A DNA stretch of 64,000 nucleotides, from contig JAKBKY010000001.1 of NCBI GenBank assembly GCA_021832345.1, positions 754,741 through 818,740 of the forward strand, in the 5' to 3' direction. Source of the DNA: a bacterium. Its GTDB lineage: Bacteria; Vulcanimicrobiota; Vulcanimicrobiia; Vulcanimicrobiales; Vulcanimicrobiaceae. Made by a program: the position numbers and the translations under genes. Each line of letters starts with the position of its first letter. The stretch's first letter is position 1. A model generated the notes under the pieces. The model saw only the letters and a list, made by a program, of their open reading frames with translations. It had not been told where the DNA came from and ran no database searches. Shown here in pieces: positions 6,910 through 15,552 of this stretch.

Positions 6910-8925
6910 ATGATCCGACGCGCAGTTCCGCTGGCCGGGTTGGCGCTCTGCCTTCTTGGCATGAGCCGCATGCCGGCCCCGAGTCGCCTCCACCTGGGCG
7001 TGTTGCCCCGTCCGCTGCACGTTCGAGCCGCCGCATGCCGCGCGCGGTTTCCCTTTCACCATCCGCTGAGCGTGGCTGCGACTTTCGATCCGGCCGCGAT
7101 CCGCGAGATCGACGCTCGCTGGCATGCGCTGGGCCTGCCGATGCTTCGTATCGCGCGCCGGCCGTCGGTGCGCGTGGTGCACGACGGGTCTCTGCCGCGC
7201 CAGGCGTATCGGCTCGATGTCGCCGGCGCTCGGGTAACCATCGCGGCATCGTCGGCCTCCGGCGCATTCTACGGCGCCATGACCTTGGCGCAACTGCCGC
7301 ATCGAGCAGGATCGGGCTACGTGCTCCCGTGCGTCGCTATTGCGGACGCACCGGCGCTGCGCTGGCGGATTCTCTCCGACGACGTCTCGCGCGGGCCGTT
7401 GCCGACGATGCGCTACTTTAAGGAGCGCATCAGAACCATCGCCGCGTTTAAGATGAACGGCTATTCGCCGTACATGGAAAACGCGTTCGTCTCGCCGACC
7501 GATCCGCTGCCGGCTCCTCTGGATGGGATCACCCCCGCGCAGCTCCACGAGCTTGCGCTCTACGCCAAGCGCTACCACGTCGCGTTCATTCCGGAGCAGC
7601 AGACCTTCGCGCACATGCACAATACGCTCAAGCTCGAGCGCTACGCCGCCGCCGCCGAGCGCCCGCATGGGTTCTTGCTCTCGCCCGCGTCGCCGCTTTC
7701 GGTGCCCTACGTGACCCGATTGATCCGCCAGGAGTTGGCACAGGTGCCCCATCCGCCGTTCTTTCACATCGGCTCGGATGAAACGCAGACGCTGGGTCTT
7801 GGGCAGAGCAAAGCGTTGGTCGCGCGCCTTGGCTTGGCGCGCGTCTACGCCGATCACATCAACGCGATGAATAAGGTCATCGCGCCATCCGGTGCACGCA
7901 TCATGCTTTGGGACGACGGCATCGAAAAGAACCCGGCGATCATGACGATGATCCCGAAGAGTGCCGTCATCATCAACTGGCACTACGGCAACGAGAAGAC
8001 CTTCATGCCGTATATTCGCCTGATCGCGGGCGGTGGTTTTCAACAGATGGTTGCGCCCGGGGCGAACAATTGGCTGGAGATCTTCCCGGATATCAACCAA
8101 GCCATCCCGGCCGAGCGGCGCTTCATCGACGAAGGCAAACGCGCGCACGTGCTGGGGCTCTTTCAGACCGTCTGGCATGACGACGGCGAAACGCTCTACG
8201 AGGCCACCTGGTATCCGGTTCTCTATGCGGCAAGCGATGCCTGGCAGCAGGGCGATCTGCCGCCGGTGCGTTTTGCGGCCGACTTTCCGCATGCATTCTT
8301 CGGCGTGAACGATCCCATCTACGCGACCGACGTGCAGCGTCTCGGCGATGCGCTGACGCTGATGGAGAGCGGCGGAAAGTACGATTGGACCGACTATCTC
8401 TTCTGGGCAAACGAGATGGACCCGCAGATCGACGCACGCATGGCGAAGGTGAACTTGCATCAGGTCCGTCTCGACGCTGAAACGGTCGAGCAGAACCTCT
8501 CCTTTGCCAAGCCGCCGCTGCATCGCCACGCCGCGAAGGTCATGTTCTTGGCGGCACGGCGCTTTGATATTCTGGGGCGCAAGTTCCAGATCGCCCAAGA
8601 GGTTCGCGCGATGTACGCCGATGCGCTCGCGCACGTCGGCCAGAAGAAGAACTCGCCGGTCTTTCGCGATCTCCTGTACTGCAAATACTGGTTCTGGGAG
8701 CTGCGCGATGACTACGAGGGGCTGATCCCGCTCTATAACGCTGCGTGGCGCTTTGAGAGTCGCCCGGGCCACTTAGGCAGTAACCTCGAGCAGTATCACC
8801 TCTATGCGCAACACGCCGTCGAAGAAGCCGACGCGATGAACCGGGCGATCTACGAGGACTACTACTACCGCGGGGAGCTGCCGCCGCTCTGGGCAGTGTT
8901 GAGCAAGGCCGCACCGTACCCATAG
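6910..8925 (+). CDS. Secreted glycoside hydrolase family 20-type beta-N-acetylhexosaminidase
   Basis: A 671-residue protein with an N-terminal signal segment (AVPLAGLALCLLGMS). GH20 enzymes remove terminal GlcNAc or GalNAc by substrate-assisted catalysis. The catalytic pair is visible as HIGSDET (the Asp-Glu of HIGGDE), preceded by the barrel strands FKMNGYSPYMENAF and VAFIPEQQTF. The N-terminal part contains the typical small alpha/beta domain (ASSASGAFYGAMTLAQL). The protein is longer than minimal enzymes, with a helical C-terminal extension of about 150 residues. The ATG at 6910 begins the signal peptide. It overlaps the permease start by one base (TAGTG), so it heads a glycan-scavenging operon. 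Confidence 0.82.
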   Translation: MIRRAVPLAGLALCLLGMSRMPAPSRLHLGVLPRPLHVRAAACRARFPFHHPLSVAATFDPAAIREIDARWHALGLPMLRIARRPSVRVVHDGSLPRQAYRLDVAGARVTIAASSASGAFYGAMTLAQLPHRAGSGYVLPCVAIADAPALRWRILSDDVSRGPLPTMRYFKERIRTIAAFKMNGYSPYMENAFVSPTDPLPAPLDGITPAQLHELALYAKRYHVAFIPEQQTFAHMHNTLKLERYAAAAERPHGFLLSPASPLSVPYVTRLIRQELAQVPHPPFFHIGSDETQTLGLGQSKALVARLGLARVYADHINAMNKVIAPSGARIMLWDDGIEKNPAIMTMIPKSAVIINWHYGNEKTFMPYIRLIAGGGFQQMVAPGANNWLEIFPDINQAIPAERRFIDEGKRAHVLGLFQTVWHDDGETLYEATWYPVLYAASDAWQQGDLPPVRFAADFPHAFFGVNDPIYATDVQRLGDALTLMESGGKYDWTDYLFWANEMDPQIDARMAKVNLHQVRLDAETVEQNLSFAKPPLHRHAAKVMFLAARRFDILGRKFQIAQEVRAMYADALAHVGQKKNSPVFRDLLYCKYWFWELRDDYEGLIPLYNAAWRFESRPGHLGSNLEQYHLYAQHAVEEADAMNRAIYEDYYYRGELPPLWAVLSKAAPYP

Positions 8926-11033
8926 TGGCGAGCCTCGCTCTCTTCGCGGTTTTCCTGGTCTTCGCGGCGCTCATGTACGCGCGCGCGGTGCCGGCGATTT
9001 TGGCCGTTCCGGCGATGGCGCTCTCGATGGCAGTCGTTGCCGGCGTACCGTGGCCGCAGCTCGGCGGCATCGTCGTCGGCGGCTCCACCGTGCTTGCGCA
9101 GCTCTACGTGACGCTCATCTTCGGCGCGTGGCTGGGGCGCGTGACGCTGGATACCGGCATCGCGCGGAATCTGGCGCAGCGAGCGCAGCGCATTGGGGGT
9201 CGTCACCCGGCGCTGCTGGCGCTCGTGCTCTGTGCGGTCGTCGCGGTGCTCTTCGTCTCGCTCTCCGGTCTTGGCGAGATCATCATGATCGGCACGATCG
9301 TGTTGCCGATCCTCTTGAGCCTTGGCTTCTCGCCCGGCTTTGCGGCGTCGCTCTTCCTCGGGTCGTTCACCGTCGGCTTCATCTTTAACATCACCAAGTG
9401 GGTCTTCTTCGCGAAGTTCTTCGGCGTGGCGCCGGCGCAGATGGTGCCCTTTGCGATCGTCCTGGCGTGTGTCAACACGGTCGTACTGCTCGTCTACGCC
9501 TGGATCACGTACCGGCGCGAAGGGCTCCATCCGCCGAAGCAATCCGAGCCGCCGGCGCAAGATCCGACGACGCATGTGCCCGCGTACGCCCTGCTCGCGC
9601 CGCTGCTGCCGATCCTGCTCTACTTCACGCTGCACATCGATGCGATTGCGGCGTTTGCTCTGAGTGCGATCTACGGAGCGCTGGCGACGCGGCCGCGCCA
9701 GGCGATCGCCACGCTGGCGACCGCGGCGATCCGCGGGGTGGAGGATATCGCCCCGGCGCTCCTGCTCTTCATCGGCATCGGCATGCTGATTACCGCGACC
9801 AAAGCACCGCAGTTTGCCGCGGCCCTGGCGCCGATCGCCTCCGGCACGTGGTTGCGCAATCCGCTGGCTTACGTCACGCTCTTTGGTTTGGCCAGCCCCC
9901 TCGTGCTCTATCGCGGACCGCTCAATCCGTTTGGGATCGGCATCGCGCTCTTCTCGGTACTGGTTGCCGCTCACGCGCTGCCGCCGCTCGTCTTGGTAGC
10001 CGCCGCGATGATCCTCGTGCAGGTTCAAGATCTCTGCGATCCCACCAACACCCAGAACGTGTGGGTGGCAACGTTCGTGGATATTCCGGTGATCGAGATC
10101 ACTCGCCGGATGCTCGGCTATCAGATGGTCGTGGCGACGGTCGGAGCGCTTGCGGTAGTGCTCTTTGCCGGGCCGCTGACGCACTCGCAGCCGTTTGCGT
10201 CGTTGGCTACACCGGTGGCCGCAGCGACGCTGCCGCCGGCACCCGTTGCCACGCCGTTCCCGGGACTCTTCTCTCCGCCGCAGGCTGCCGATCACGTTGC
10301 GGTGGGCGACGACGGAACGCATTTTGGGCGGATCGCCGCAGGTGCCGTGGTGGCGGCGCTGGATGCCGATCGTTGGGCGTCTGCGTTTCGCAAGAATACC
10401 AACGACGATGCGCGTCCGTGCACGACGAAGTCGTACGCAGCCTACGTGCGCGTTACGTCGACAACCTTTGCCTTGATCCAAGGCACGAGCTTGGATATCG
10501 GCGTGGCGCTCGACGACTGCGGCGGATGGAACGTCGGCGTCTGGCACGACCACGGCATCTTTGCGATACCCAGCGCCGCCGACGCGCGGCGGCTGGCTCG
10601 CCAAGGCGTGGCGCGGATGCGGCTTTGGGCGCTGACTCATCCGCGGCATGCCGCCCATCTGCTGCGCGACGGGCTTTCGTATGCTGCGCAGAGCCGCCCA
10701 ACCTACTACTACTCGCTCTTTAAGACCGTCGACGGCTACATGCGCGCCTACGTGCGAGCCGGCGGTCCGGCCTACGACGCCGGTCTGCGGACGAGCGACA
10801 TCGTGAATAAACTCGACGGCAAGTACTGGTGGGATTACGGCACCTATCAGACGGAGCTGCGTGCCTACGACGGCAAGCCGCATCTCTTCCAGATCCAACG
10901 TGGCCCGCTTCGCCTGAACGTGCGTCTGGGCGCACCGTTTCTTCCCGCCGATGCGCAAGCAAAGGCACCCGCAACCGCGAACGAGAGCGTGCATGGTGAC
11001 CCGACTCGACCCGGCCCTGGCGGCCTACTGTGA
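8925..11033 (+). CDS. Multi-pass permease fused to a C-terminal PDZ-like domain
   Basis: A 702-residue protein. Residues 1-430 contain roughly twelve hydrophobic helices with the layout of the ion-transporter superfamily (GntP, CitMHS or DctM-like permeases). The segments TLIFGAWLGRVTLDTGIARNL and GLGEIIMIGTIVLPILLSLG are typical of that group. After a low-complexity linker (about 430-470), the soluble part ends in a PDZ-like fold (AYVRAGGPAYDAGLRTSDIVNKLDG). PDZ domains bind peptide C-termini, so the fusion may bring a peptide or protease to the transporter. It starts at GTG, one base overlapping the hexosaminidase, and its last 41 bases overlap the M20 peptidase. The substrate is inferred only from context (glycopeptide or dipeptide). 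Confidence 0.65.
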   Translation: MASLALFAVFLVFAALMYARAVPAILAVPAMALSMAVVAGVPWPQLGGIVVGGSTVLAQLYVTLIFGAWLGRVTLDTGIARNLAQRAQRIGGRHPALLALVLCAVVAVLFVSLSGLGEIIMIGTIVLPILLSLGFSPGFAASLFLGSFTVGFIFNITKWVFFAKFFGVAPAQMVPFAIVLACVNTVVLLVYAWITYRREGLHPPKQSEPPAQDPTTHVPAYALLAPLLPILLYFTLHIDAIAAFALSAIYGALATRPRQAIATLATAAIRGVEDIAPALLLFIGIGMLITATKAPQFAAALAPIASGTWLRNPLAYVTLFGLASPLVLYRGPLNPFGIGIALFSVLVAAHALPPLVLVAAAMILVQVQDLCDPTNTQNVWVATFVDIPVIEITRRMLGYQMVVATVGALAVVLFAGPLTHSQPFASLATPVAAATLPPAPVATPFPGLFSPPQAADHVAVGDDGTHFGRIAAGAVVAALDADRWASAFRKNTNDDARPCTTKSYAAYVRVTSTTFALIQGTSLDIGVALDDCGGWNVGVWHDHGIFAIPSAADARRLARQGVARMRLWALTHPRHAAHLLRDGLSYAAQSRPTYYYSLFKTVDGYMRAYVRAGGPAYDAGLRTSDIVNKLDGKYWWDYGTYQTELRAYDGKPHLFQIQRGPLRLNVRLGAPFLPADAQAKAPATANESVHGDPTRPGPGGLL

Positions 11034-12384
11034 GACCCACCGGCAGGAGCACCTTGCCGAACTCCAGCGCTGGATTGCGATCCCTTCGGTGTCGGCCGAC
11101 CCGCAGGCGGACGGCGAGATTCGGCGCTGCGCTGCGACCATCGTGGATCGACTCGATGCGTTGGGCATGCATGCGCGCATCCTGGAGACCGGGGGCAACC
11201 CGTTAGCCTATGGAGAGTGGCTTGGCGCGCCGGGCAAGCCGACGGTCTTGATCTATGGGCACTATGACGTGCAGCCGGCCGATCCGCCGGCGCTCTGGCA
11301 TTCGCCTCCGTTCGAAGGAGTCGTACGCGACGGCAAGATCTTCGGGCGTGGCGCCGTCGACGACAAGGGACAGGTCGTCATGCATCTGGCGGCGCTCGAA
11401 GCGCATCTGGTGACGCGCGGCGCGTTACCGATCAATGTCAAGGTGATCGTCGAAGGCGAAGAAGAGATCGGCTCACCCAACTTCGAGGCGGCGTTGGCGC
11501 GATACCGGCACGAGTTCACCGCCGATCTTGCCATCGTCTCCGACACCGCCGTCTACTCCGAAGGAAAGCCGTCGCTGACCACCTCGACGCGCGGCTTGAT
11601 TCATTGGGAGGTCGTCGTGCACGGGCCAGACTGCGACGTGCACTCCGGATACTATGGCGGCGTCGTGCGCAATCCCATCGAAGCGCTGGCGCAGATGATC
11701 GCAGAGCTCAAAGATGCCGACGGGCGGGTCGCTGTACCTGGGTTTTACGATGGCGTTTCAGAGTTGCCGCCGCAACAGCTTGCGGAGTTGCGGGCGCTGG
11801 AGTTTGACGAAGCGCGTGAGGCTGCGGCACTCGGCGTCAGCGAACTTGCGGGTGAGCGAGGACGGTTGCCGCTCGAGCGCATGTGGTTTCGGCCGACGCT
11901 TGAGTGCAACGGGATCTGGGGCGGTTACCAGGGGCCGGGGCAGAAGACGATCATCCCAAGCCGGGCGTGTGCCAAGCTCTCGGCGCGGTTGGTCGGCGAT
12001 CAGGATCCGGAACGGATCAAAGCCGCGGTGGCGGAGTTTATTGCGCGGGTCGCACCGACGGGCGTGCGCGTTGAGATCGAATCCTTCGGCGGCGTTCGGG
12101 CCGTGCGCACGTCGCGCGATCATCCGGTCGTCGCCGCAGCGGCGCGCGCGATGGAGGCGGGTTTCGGCAAAGCGCCGATCTTCATCGGCACCGGCGGTTC
12201 CATCGGGCCGGTGGCCAGTTTCGACCGCGTCTTGGGATTACCACAGGTGATGATCGGCGTCGGCCTGCCCGACGATCAGATCCACGCGCCCAACGAAAAG
12301 TTCACGCTCTCGCAGTTCTTCGGAGGGATCCTCACCATGGCGCAGCTCTACGACGAACTTGCGGCGATGCCGACGCGTGACTGA
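10993..12384 (+). CDS. M20-family metallopeptidase (dipeptidase/carboxypeptidase)
   Basis: A 463-residue zinc amidohydrolase. YGHYDVQPAD gives the first metal ligand and its aspartate, GRGAVDDKGQ the bridging aspartate, and EGEEEIGSPN the catalytic glutamate and the next ligand. The central dimerisation domain carries DVHSGYYGG, and GTGGSIGPV precedes the C-terminal ligand region (HAPNEKF). This is the dipeptidase branch of M20 (ArgE/DapE/CPG2 relatives). I chose the ATG at 10993; an earlier in-frame start would extend further into the permease. With the hexosaminidase and permease it suggests sequential trimming, uptake and cleavage of glycopeptides. Confidence 0.85.
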   Translation: MVTRLDPALAAYCETHRQEHLAELQRWIAIPSVSADPQADGEIRRCAATIVDRLDALGMHARILETGGNPLAYGEWLGAPGKPTVLIYGHYDVQPADPPALWHSPPFEGVVRDGKIFGRGAVDDKGQVVMHLAALEAHLVTRGALPINVKVIVEGEEEIGSPNFEAALARYRHEFTADLAIVSDTAVYSEGKPSLTTSTRGLIHWEVVVHGPDCDVHSGYYGGVVRNPIEALAQMIAELKDADGRVAVPGFYDGVSELPPQQLAELRALEFDEAREAAALGVSELAGERGRLPLERMWFRPTLECNGIWGGYQGPGQKTIIPSRACAKLSARLVGDQDPERIKAAVAEFIARVAPTGVRVEIESFGGVRAVRTSRDHPVVAAAARAMEAGFGKAPIFIGTGGSIGPVASFDRVLGLPQVMIGVGLPDDQIHAPNEKFTLSQFFGGILTMAQLYDELAAMPTRD

Positions 12385-13105
12385 TTCGAAGGAGCGTTTT
12401 AGCGACCACGCCCAGGCGTATGCTGCGCATCGCCCGGGCTATCCACCCGAGGCCATCGACTGCGCGCTCGAACGTTTGGGTGAGCTGCGGACGCTCATCG
12501 TCGCAGATATCGGTGCGGGAACCGGGATCTCGTCGCGGCTCTTCGCCGAACGCGGCGCTCGGGTTATCGCGATCGAACCCAATGCGGAGATGCGTGCGGC
12601 CGCTCGTTCGCACCCGTCGATCGAATGGCGCAACGGGACGGCGCAGGCCACCGGCTTGGAGAGCGGCAGCGTCGATCTCGTCGTCGCCTGCCAAGCCTTT
12701 CACTGGTTTGCAGATGACGGCGCGGTGCATGAGATGCGCCGCATCGCGTGCCGTCGTGCAGCCGTGTTGCAGTACGAACGCGATGCACGCGACGCGTTTA
12801 CCGCTGCCTATGGCGAGATCGTTCATCGCTACGAGATCGACGATACGGAGGCCCTACGCCTGCGTGCGCTCACCGTTTTTGCGGGCTTCCCCAATGCCCG
12901 CGTCACGCGCCACGAGTTTCTCTATGGTCAACAACTCGATCGCGAAGCGCTCTTTGGCCGCATTGCGTCTACGTCGTACCTTCCACAGCGCGGCGCAACG
13001 GCCGATGCTATGCGGGCCGAGGTTGGCGCGCTGGTCGACCGCTTCGCGGTCGACGGCACCGTCGCGATGGCGATGCGTGCGATCGTGCTGCGAGCTGATT
13101 GGTAG
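12377..13105 (+). CDS. SAM-dependent class I methyltransferase
   Basis: A 242-residue protein with the Methyltransf_11/25-type Rossmann fold. Motif I is VADIGAGTGISSRLFAERGA, the acidic strand end is VIAIEPNAEMR, and SVDLVVACQAFHWF is the usual post-II segment. The N-terminus (RFSDHAQAYAAHRPGYPPE) is typical of the small-molecule and quinone methyltransferase group. GTG at 12377 overlaps the M20 stop by 8 bases, making it the last gene of the operon. The methyl acceptor is unknown. Confidence 0.8.
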   Translation: MTDSKERFSDHAQAYAAHRPGYPPEAIDCALERLGELRTLIVADIGAGTGISSRLFAERGARVIAIEPNAEMRAAARSHPSIEWRNGTAQATGLESGSVDLVVACQAFHWFADDGAVHEMRRIACRRAAVLQYERDARDAFTAAYGEIVHRYEIDDTEALRLRALTVFAGFPNARVTRHEFLYGQQLDREALFGRIASTSYLPQRGATADAMRAEVGALVDRFAVDGTVAMAMRAIVLRADW

Positions 13106-13261
13106 CAGGGCTCGTGCGGGGGCGACCGCGGAGGACGCGAGCCTGTTAGGGCGTCGAGTCGGCTCGTAGCGGCATCGATAGAATCGCTTCTTCAATGCCT
13201 GGATCGCTAAGGTTGAACCACTGCCTTAATGCGGCACCGCCCAACCTCAAGAAGAAAATCC

Positions 13262-13279
13262 CGTGAAGGCGCCTTCACG
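13262..13279. promoter_or_regulatory. 18-bp perfect palindrome, candidate operator
   Basis: CGTGAAGGC followed directly by GCCTTCACG forms an uninterrupted palindrome in the 394-base gap before the lipoprotein cluster. It sits just upstream of the tandem repeat block. It could be a repressor site or a cruciform; no regulator gene is adjacent. Confidence 0.35.
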
Positions 13280-13297
13280 ATATCGTCTCCCGGAGTT

Positions 13298-13442
13298 GCT
13301 ACTCTTCGCGCATGGACGAACTTTGGACGTTCTGCGTACTAGCGTGCGCTCTATCTGCTGCTACTCTTCGCGCATGGACGAACTTTGGACGCTCTGCGTA
13401 CTAGCGTGCGCTCTATCCGCTGCTACTCTTCGCGCATGGACG
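13298..13442. repeat. 62-bp tandem repeat, about 2.3 copies
   Basis: Copies start at 13298, 13360 and 13422. Each begins GCTACTCTTCGCGCATGGAC; the first two full copies differ at only a few positions and the third is cut off after 21 bases. The rest of the gap 13106-13499 shows no gene. The block lies in the presumed leader or promoter region of the lipoprotein at 13500, so copy-number change could alter its expression. There is no spacer diversity, so this is not a CRISPR array. Confidence 0.85.
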
Positions 13443-13499
13443 GATTTTTTCGGAGGTGCCGTGCAGGTATCTTTTCCCCGCGCGCGGAACGGTTTGCAC

Positions 13500-14288
13500 A
13501 TGCCTTCTATTAATCGCATGTCTAATCGCATGCCTTCTATTAATAAGGAGGGCCGTTTCTCTATAGCGCTTGCCGCTTTAGTGTTGGCCGTTTCGGCCTG
13601 TAGCGGCGGCTCCACTAGTGCCCCGGTAGCGCCCAAAACGCCGATGGCGGTCCAGGTCTCAGGCCCGCTGACCGTCGTGGGTGACATGGCATCGGTGGTC
13701 GTCACGCAAGGCAGCTACGTCGGCCCGTATATCTTCACGTCGAGCAACGGCAGTGTGCTGGCGCTCTCCAACAACTACCCCTCGCCGTTGGCGCTGGCGG
13801 CCATGCGCAGGGCGGCGTCCGGCGGTACGCCGCAGACGCTGGTGAGCAGCAACGGCAAGATCTTCGTTACGGCGCTCGCCAACGGCGCCTCCTCGATTTC
13901 GATCACCGGCCAGAACGGCGCATCATCTTCACCGCCGCCGTTGCAGAACGTTACCGTGGGCACAGGGCCCGGCCCAACGCCGTTGACGGTCACCCCGACA
14001 ACGCTCTCGCTCTACGGCACCGGCGCTGCCAACGCGCAGAGTTTTGTGGTGAGCGAGAGCGGCTACACGCGCACGTTGACAGAGAGCGACACCTGCAACC
14101 CGAGTGCGGGGCAGATCGCCACCGTCTCGCCCGTCGGTGGTTCCGGTCCAAGTCTCACCGTCACGGTCACCGGCGTTGCGGCGGGAAGCTGTAGCGCCAC
14201 CTTCACCGACGCCTACGGCAGCACCGCCTCCGTCGCGATCACGGTCACGACTAGCGGCTGGACCATTCAAACGACGCATACGCCTTAA
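13500..14288 (+). CDS. Secreted lipoprotein with Ig-like C-terminal region
   Basis: A 262-residue protein. After a short N-terminal repeat (MPSINR, MSNR, MPSINK, giving three possible ATGs at 13500, 13518 and 13530), a signal peptide ends in the lipobox LAVSAC, so the mature lipoprotein starts at that cysteine. The C-terminal half (LTVTPTTLSLYGTGAANAQS, then TVTVTGVAAGSCSATFTDAYG) looks like a bacterial Ig-like sandwich and is Ser/Thr/Gly-rich. A perfect AAGGAGGG lies inside the coding start (13545-13552), with no in-frame start after it. It is the first of five secreted lipoproteins in a row. Confidence 0.65.
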   Translation: MPSINRMSNRMPSINKEGRFSIALAALVLAVSACSGGSTSAPVAPKTPMAVQVSGPLTVVGDMASVVVTQGSYVGPYIFTSSNGSVLALSNNYPSPLALAAMRRAASGGTPQTLVSSNGKIFVTALANGASSISITGQNGASSSPPPLQNVTVGTGPGPTPLTVTPTTLSLYGTGAANAQSFVVSESGYTRTLTESDTCNPSAGQIATVSPVGGSGPSLTVTVTGVAAGSCSATFTDAYGSTASVAITVTTSGWTIQTTHTP

Positions 14289-14304
14289 GTTCATGGAGTA
14301 CACG

Positions 14305-15501
14305 ATGACCCACCACACGCACCGCACCGCACGTCGCCTGCTCGCGCTCGCCGCGCTCTTCTCGCTGGCCGCCTGCGGTGGCGGCACCTCCGGGAGCAAC
14401 CCGCTGCCCAGCGTTTCCCCGCCGTCACGACCGCCCGCAAGCGGCAAGTTGCAGCCGACCAACTTCACGCTCATTGTGGGTGCATCCGCAACGAGTACCG
14501 CCAAAGCTGCAGCCGTGGGGACGCATGCCGGCATGCGGCCAAGCTACGTGCCGGCCAGCAGCAAGTCGATCACCATCACCTTGAAAACCGTCGACGGCAA
14601 TCCGCCGCCCAGCGGGCTGACCACCTCGGTGACCACGAATCTGACGAACTGCTCGCCGAGCTGCACGGTCCCCGGCCCGTCGGCGCCGCCCGGCAGCGAC
14701 GTCTTTACGCTGACCGTCTACGACGCTACCGGCGGAGCTGGCAACGCGCTCTCCACCGCGAGCCCAACGCTGGCGATCATCCTCGGGCAGGCCAACAGCA
14801 ACACCATCACGTTGCTGGGGATCCCGAAGTCGTTCACCTTCGGTACCGTGCCGTCGGGAACGGCCGGCACCCCCTTTGGCACCGGCGGCGTGGCCCTGCC
14901 GCTGACGGTGAAAGACGCCGACGGCAACACCATCACCGGCACGTACGACACGCCGGTCACCGTGACCGATAGCGATACGAGTTCGCTCACGAACGCCAGC
15001 GGGCTGGCGGTCAGCGGCGGCAGCGCCGCGTCATCGGTGAGTGTGGCTAGCGAAGCGGCGGACGCAACGCTGAAGCTCACCTACGGCGGCCAGGCCATCC
15101 TCCCGGCAACGCTCACGGCGAGTGCCGCCGGCGCTACCAATGCAACGGCCACCTTTACGCCCACGCGCCAGCCGATCGTCTACGCCGGGCCGACGAACGG
15201 CAGCGGCAATCCGGAGATCGATCTCTATGCCACCAGCGGCACCGGCTCCAGCGCCACTTTTACCGCCACGGAGGTCGGCTGGACGAACGCGCCCTACAGC
15301 CAGGCCATCACGGCCACCGAGGCGAGCGCTTGCAGCAGCATCGCGACGACAGCGGCCACCAGCGGGAGCGCCTTTACCACCACGGTTGCGTCGTCGCCGG
15401 CAGTCGGCACCTGCACGTTGACGCTGACCGATGTCAGCGGCGGAAGCACGCCGGCTCCCGTGACGCTGACCTACACCAGCTCAGGGTTCGGCGTCCAGTA
15501 G
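14305..15501 (+). CDS. Secreted Ser/Thr/Gly-rich lipoprotein
   Basis: A 398-residue protein with a signal peptide and lipobox (LLALAALFSLAAC, then GGG). The remainder is low in charged residues and rich in Ser, Thr, Gly and Ala, with repeated beta-sandwich-like strands (FTLTVYDATGGAGNALSTAS, LTVKDADGNTITGTYDTPVT) and a C-terminal block resembling the end of the preceding lipoprotein (ACSSIAT, VGTCTLTLTDVSGG). I chose ATG 14305 because GGAG (14295-14298) is well spaced from it; ATG 14293 is in frame and possible. It lies 16 bases after the previous stop, so the two are likely co-transcribed. Role unknown, probably surface-exposed. Confidence 0.65.
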   Translation: MTHHTHRTARRLLALAALFSLAACGGGTSGSNPLPSVSPPSRPPASGKLQPTNFTLIVGASATSTAKAAAVGTHAGMRPSYVPASSKSITITLKTVDGNPPPSGLTTSVTTNLTNCSPSCTVPGPSAPPGSDVFTLTVYDATGGAGNALSTASPTLAIILGQANSNTITLLGIPKSFTFGTVPSGTAGTPFGTGGVALPLTVKDADGNTITGTYDTPVTVTDSDTSSLTNASGLAVSGGSAASSVSVASEAADATLKLTYGGQAILPATLTASAAGATNATATFTPTRQPIVYAGPTNGSGNPEIDLYATSGTGSSATFTATEVGWTNAPYSQAITATEASACSSIATTAATSGSAFTTTVASSPAVGTCTLTLTDVSGGSTPAPVTLTYTSSGFGVQ

Positions 15502-15552
15502 CCGGCCAAGGGCGACTGACCTACTCAACCATGCGCATCCTATGAGGACAAC

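Noticed and set aside
6613..8772. Very long open frame on the minus strand opposite the GH20 gene (also 8865-10994 opposite the permease).
   Set aside because: Composition is Arg/His/Ala-rich without domain motifs, and the plus-strand genes have clear family signatures. These are antisense shadows produced by high GC codon usage.
13298..13442. Possible CRISPR array.
   Set aside because: The units are contiguous near-identical 62-bp repeats with no unique spacers, and no cas genes are present.
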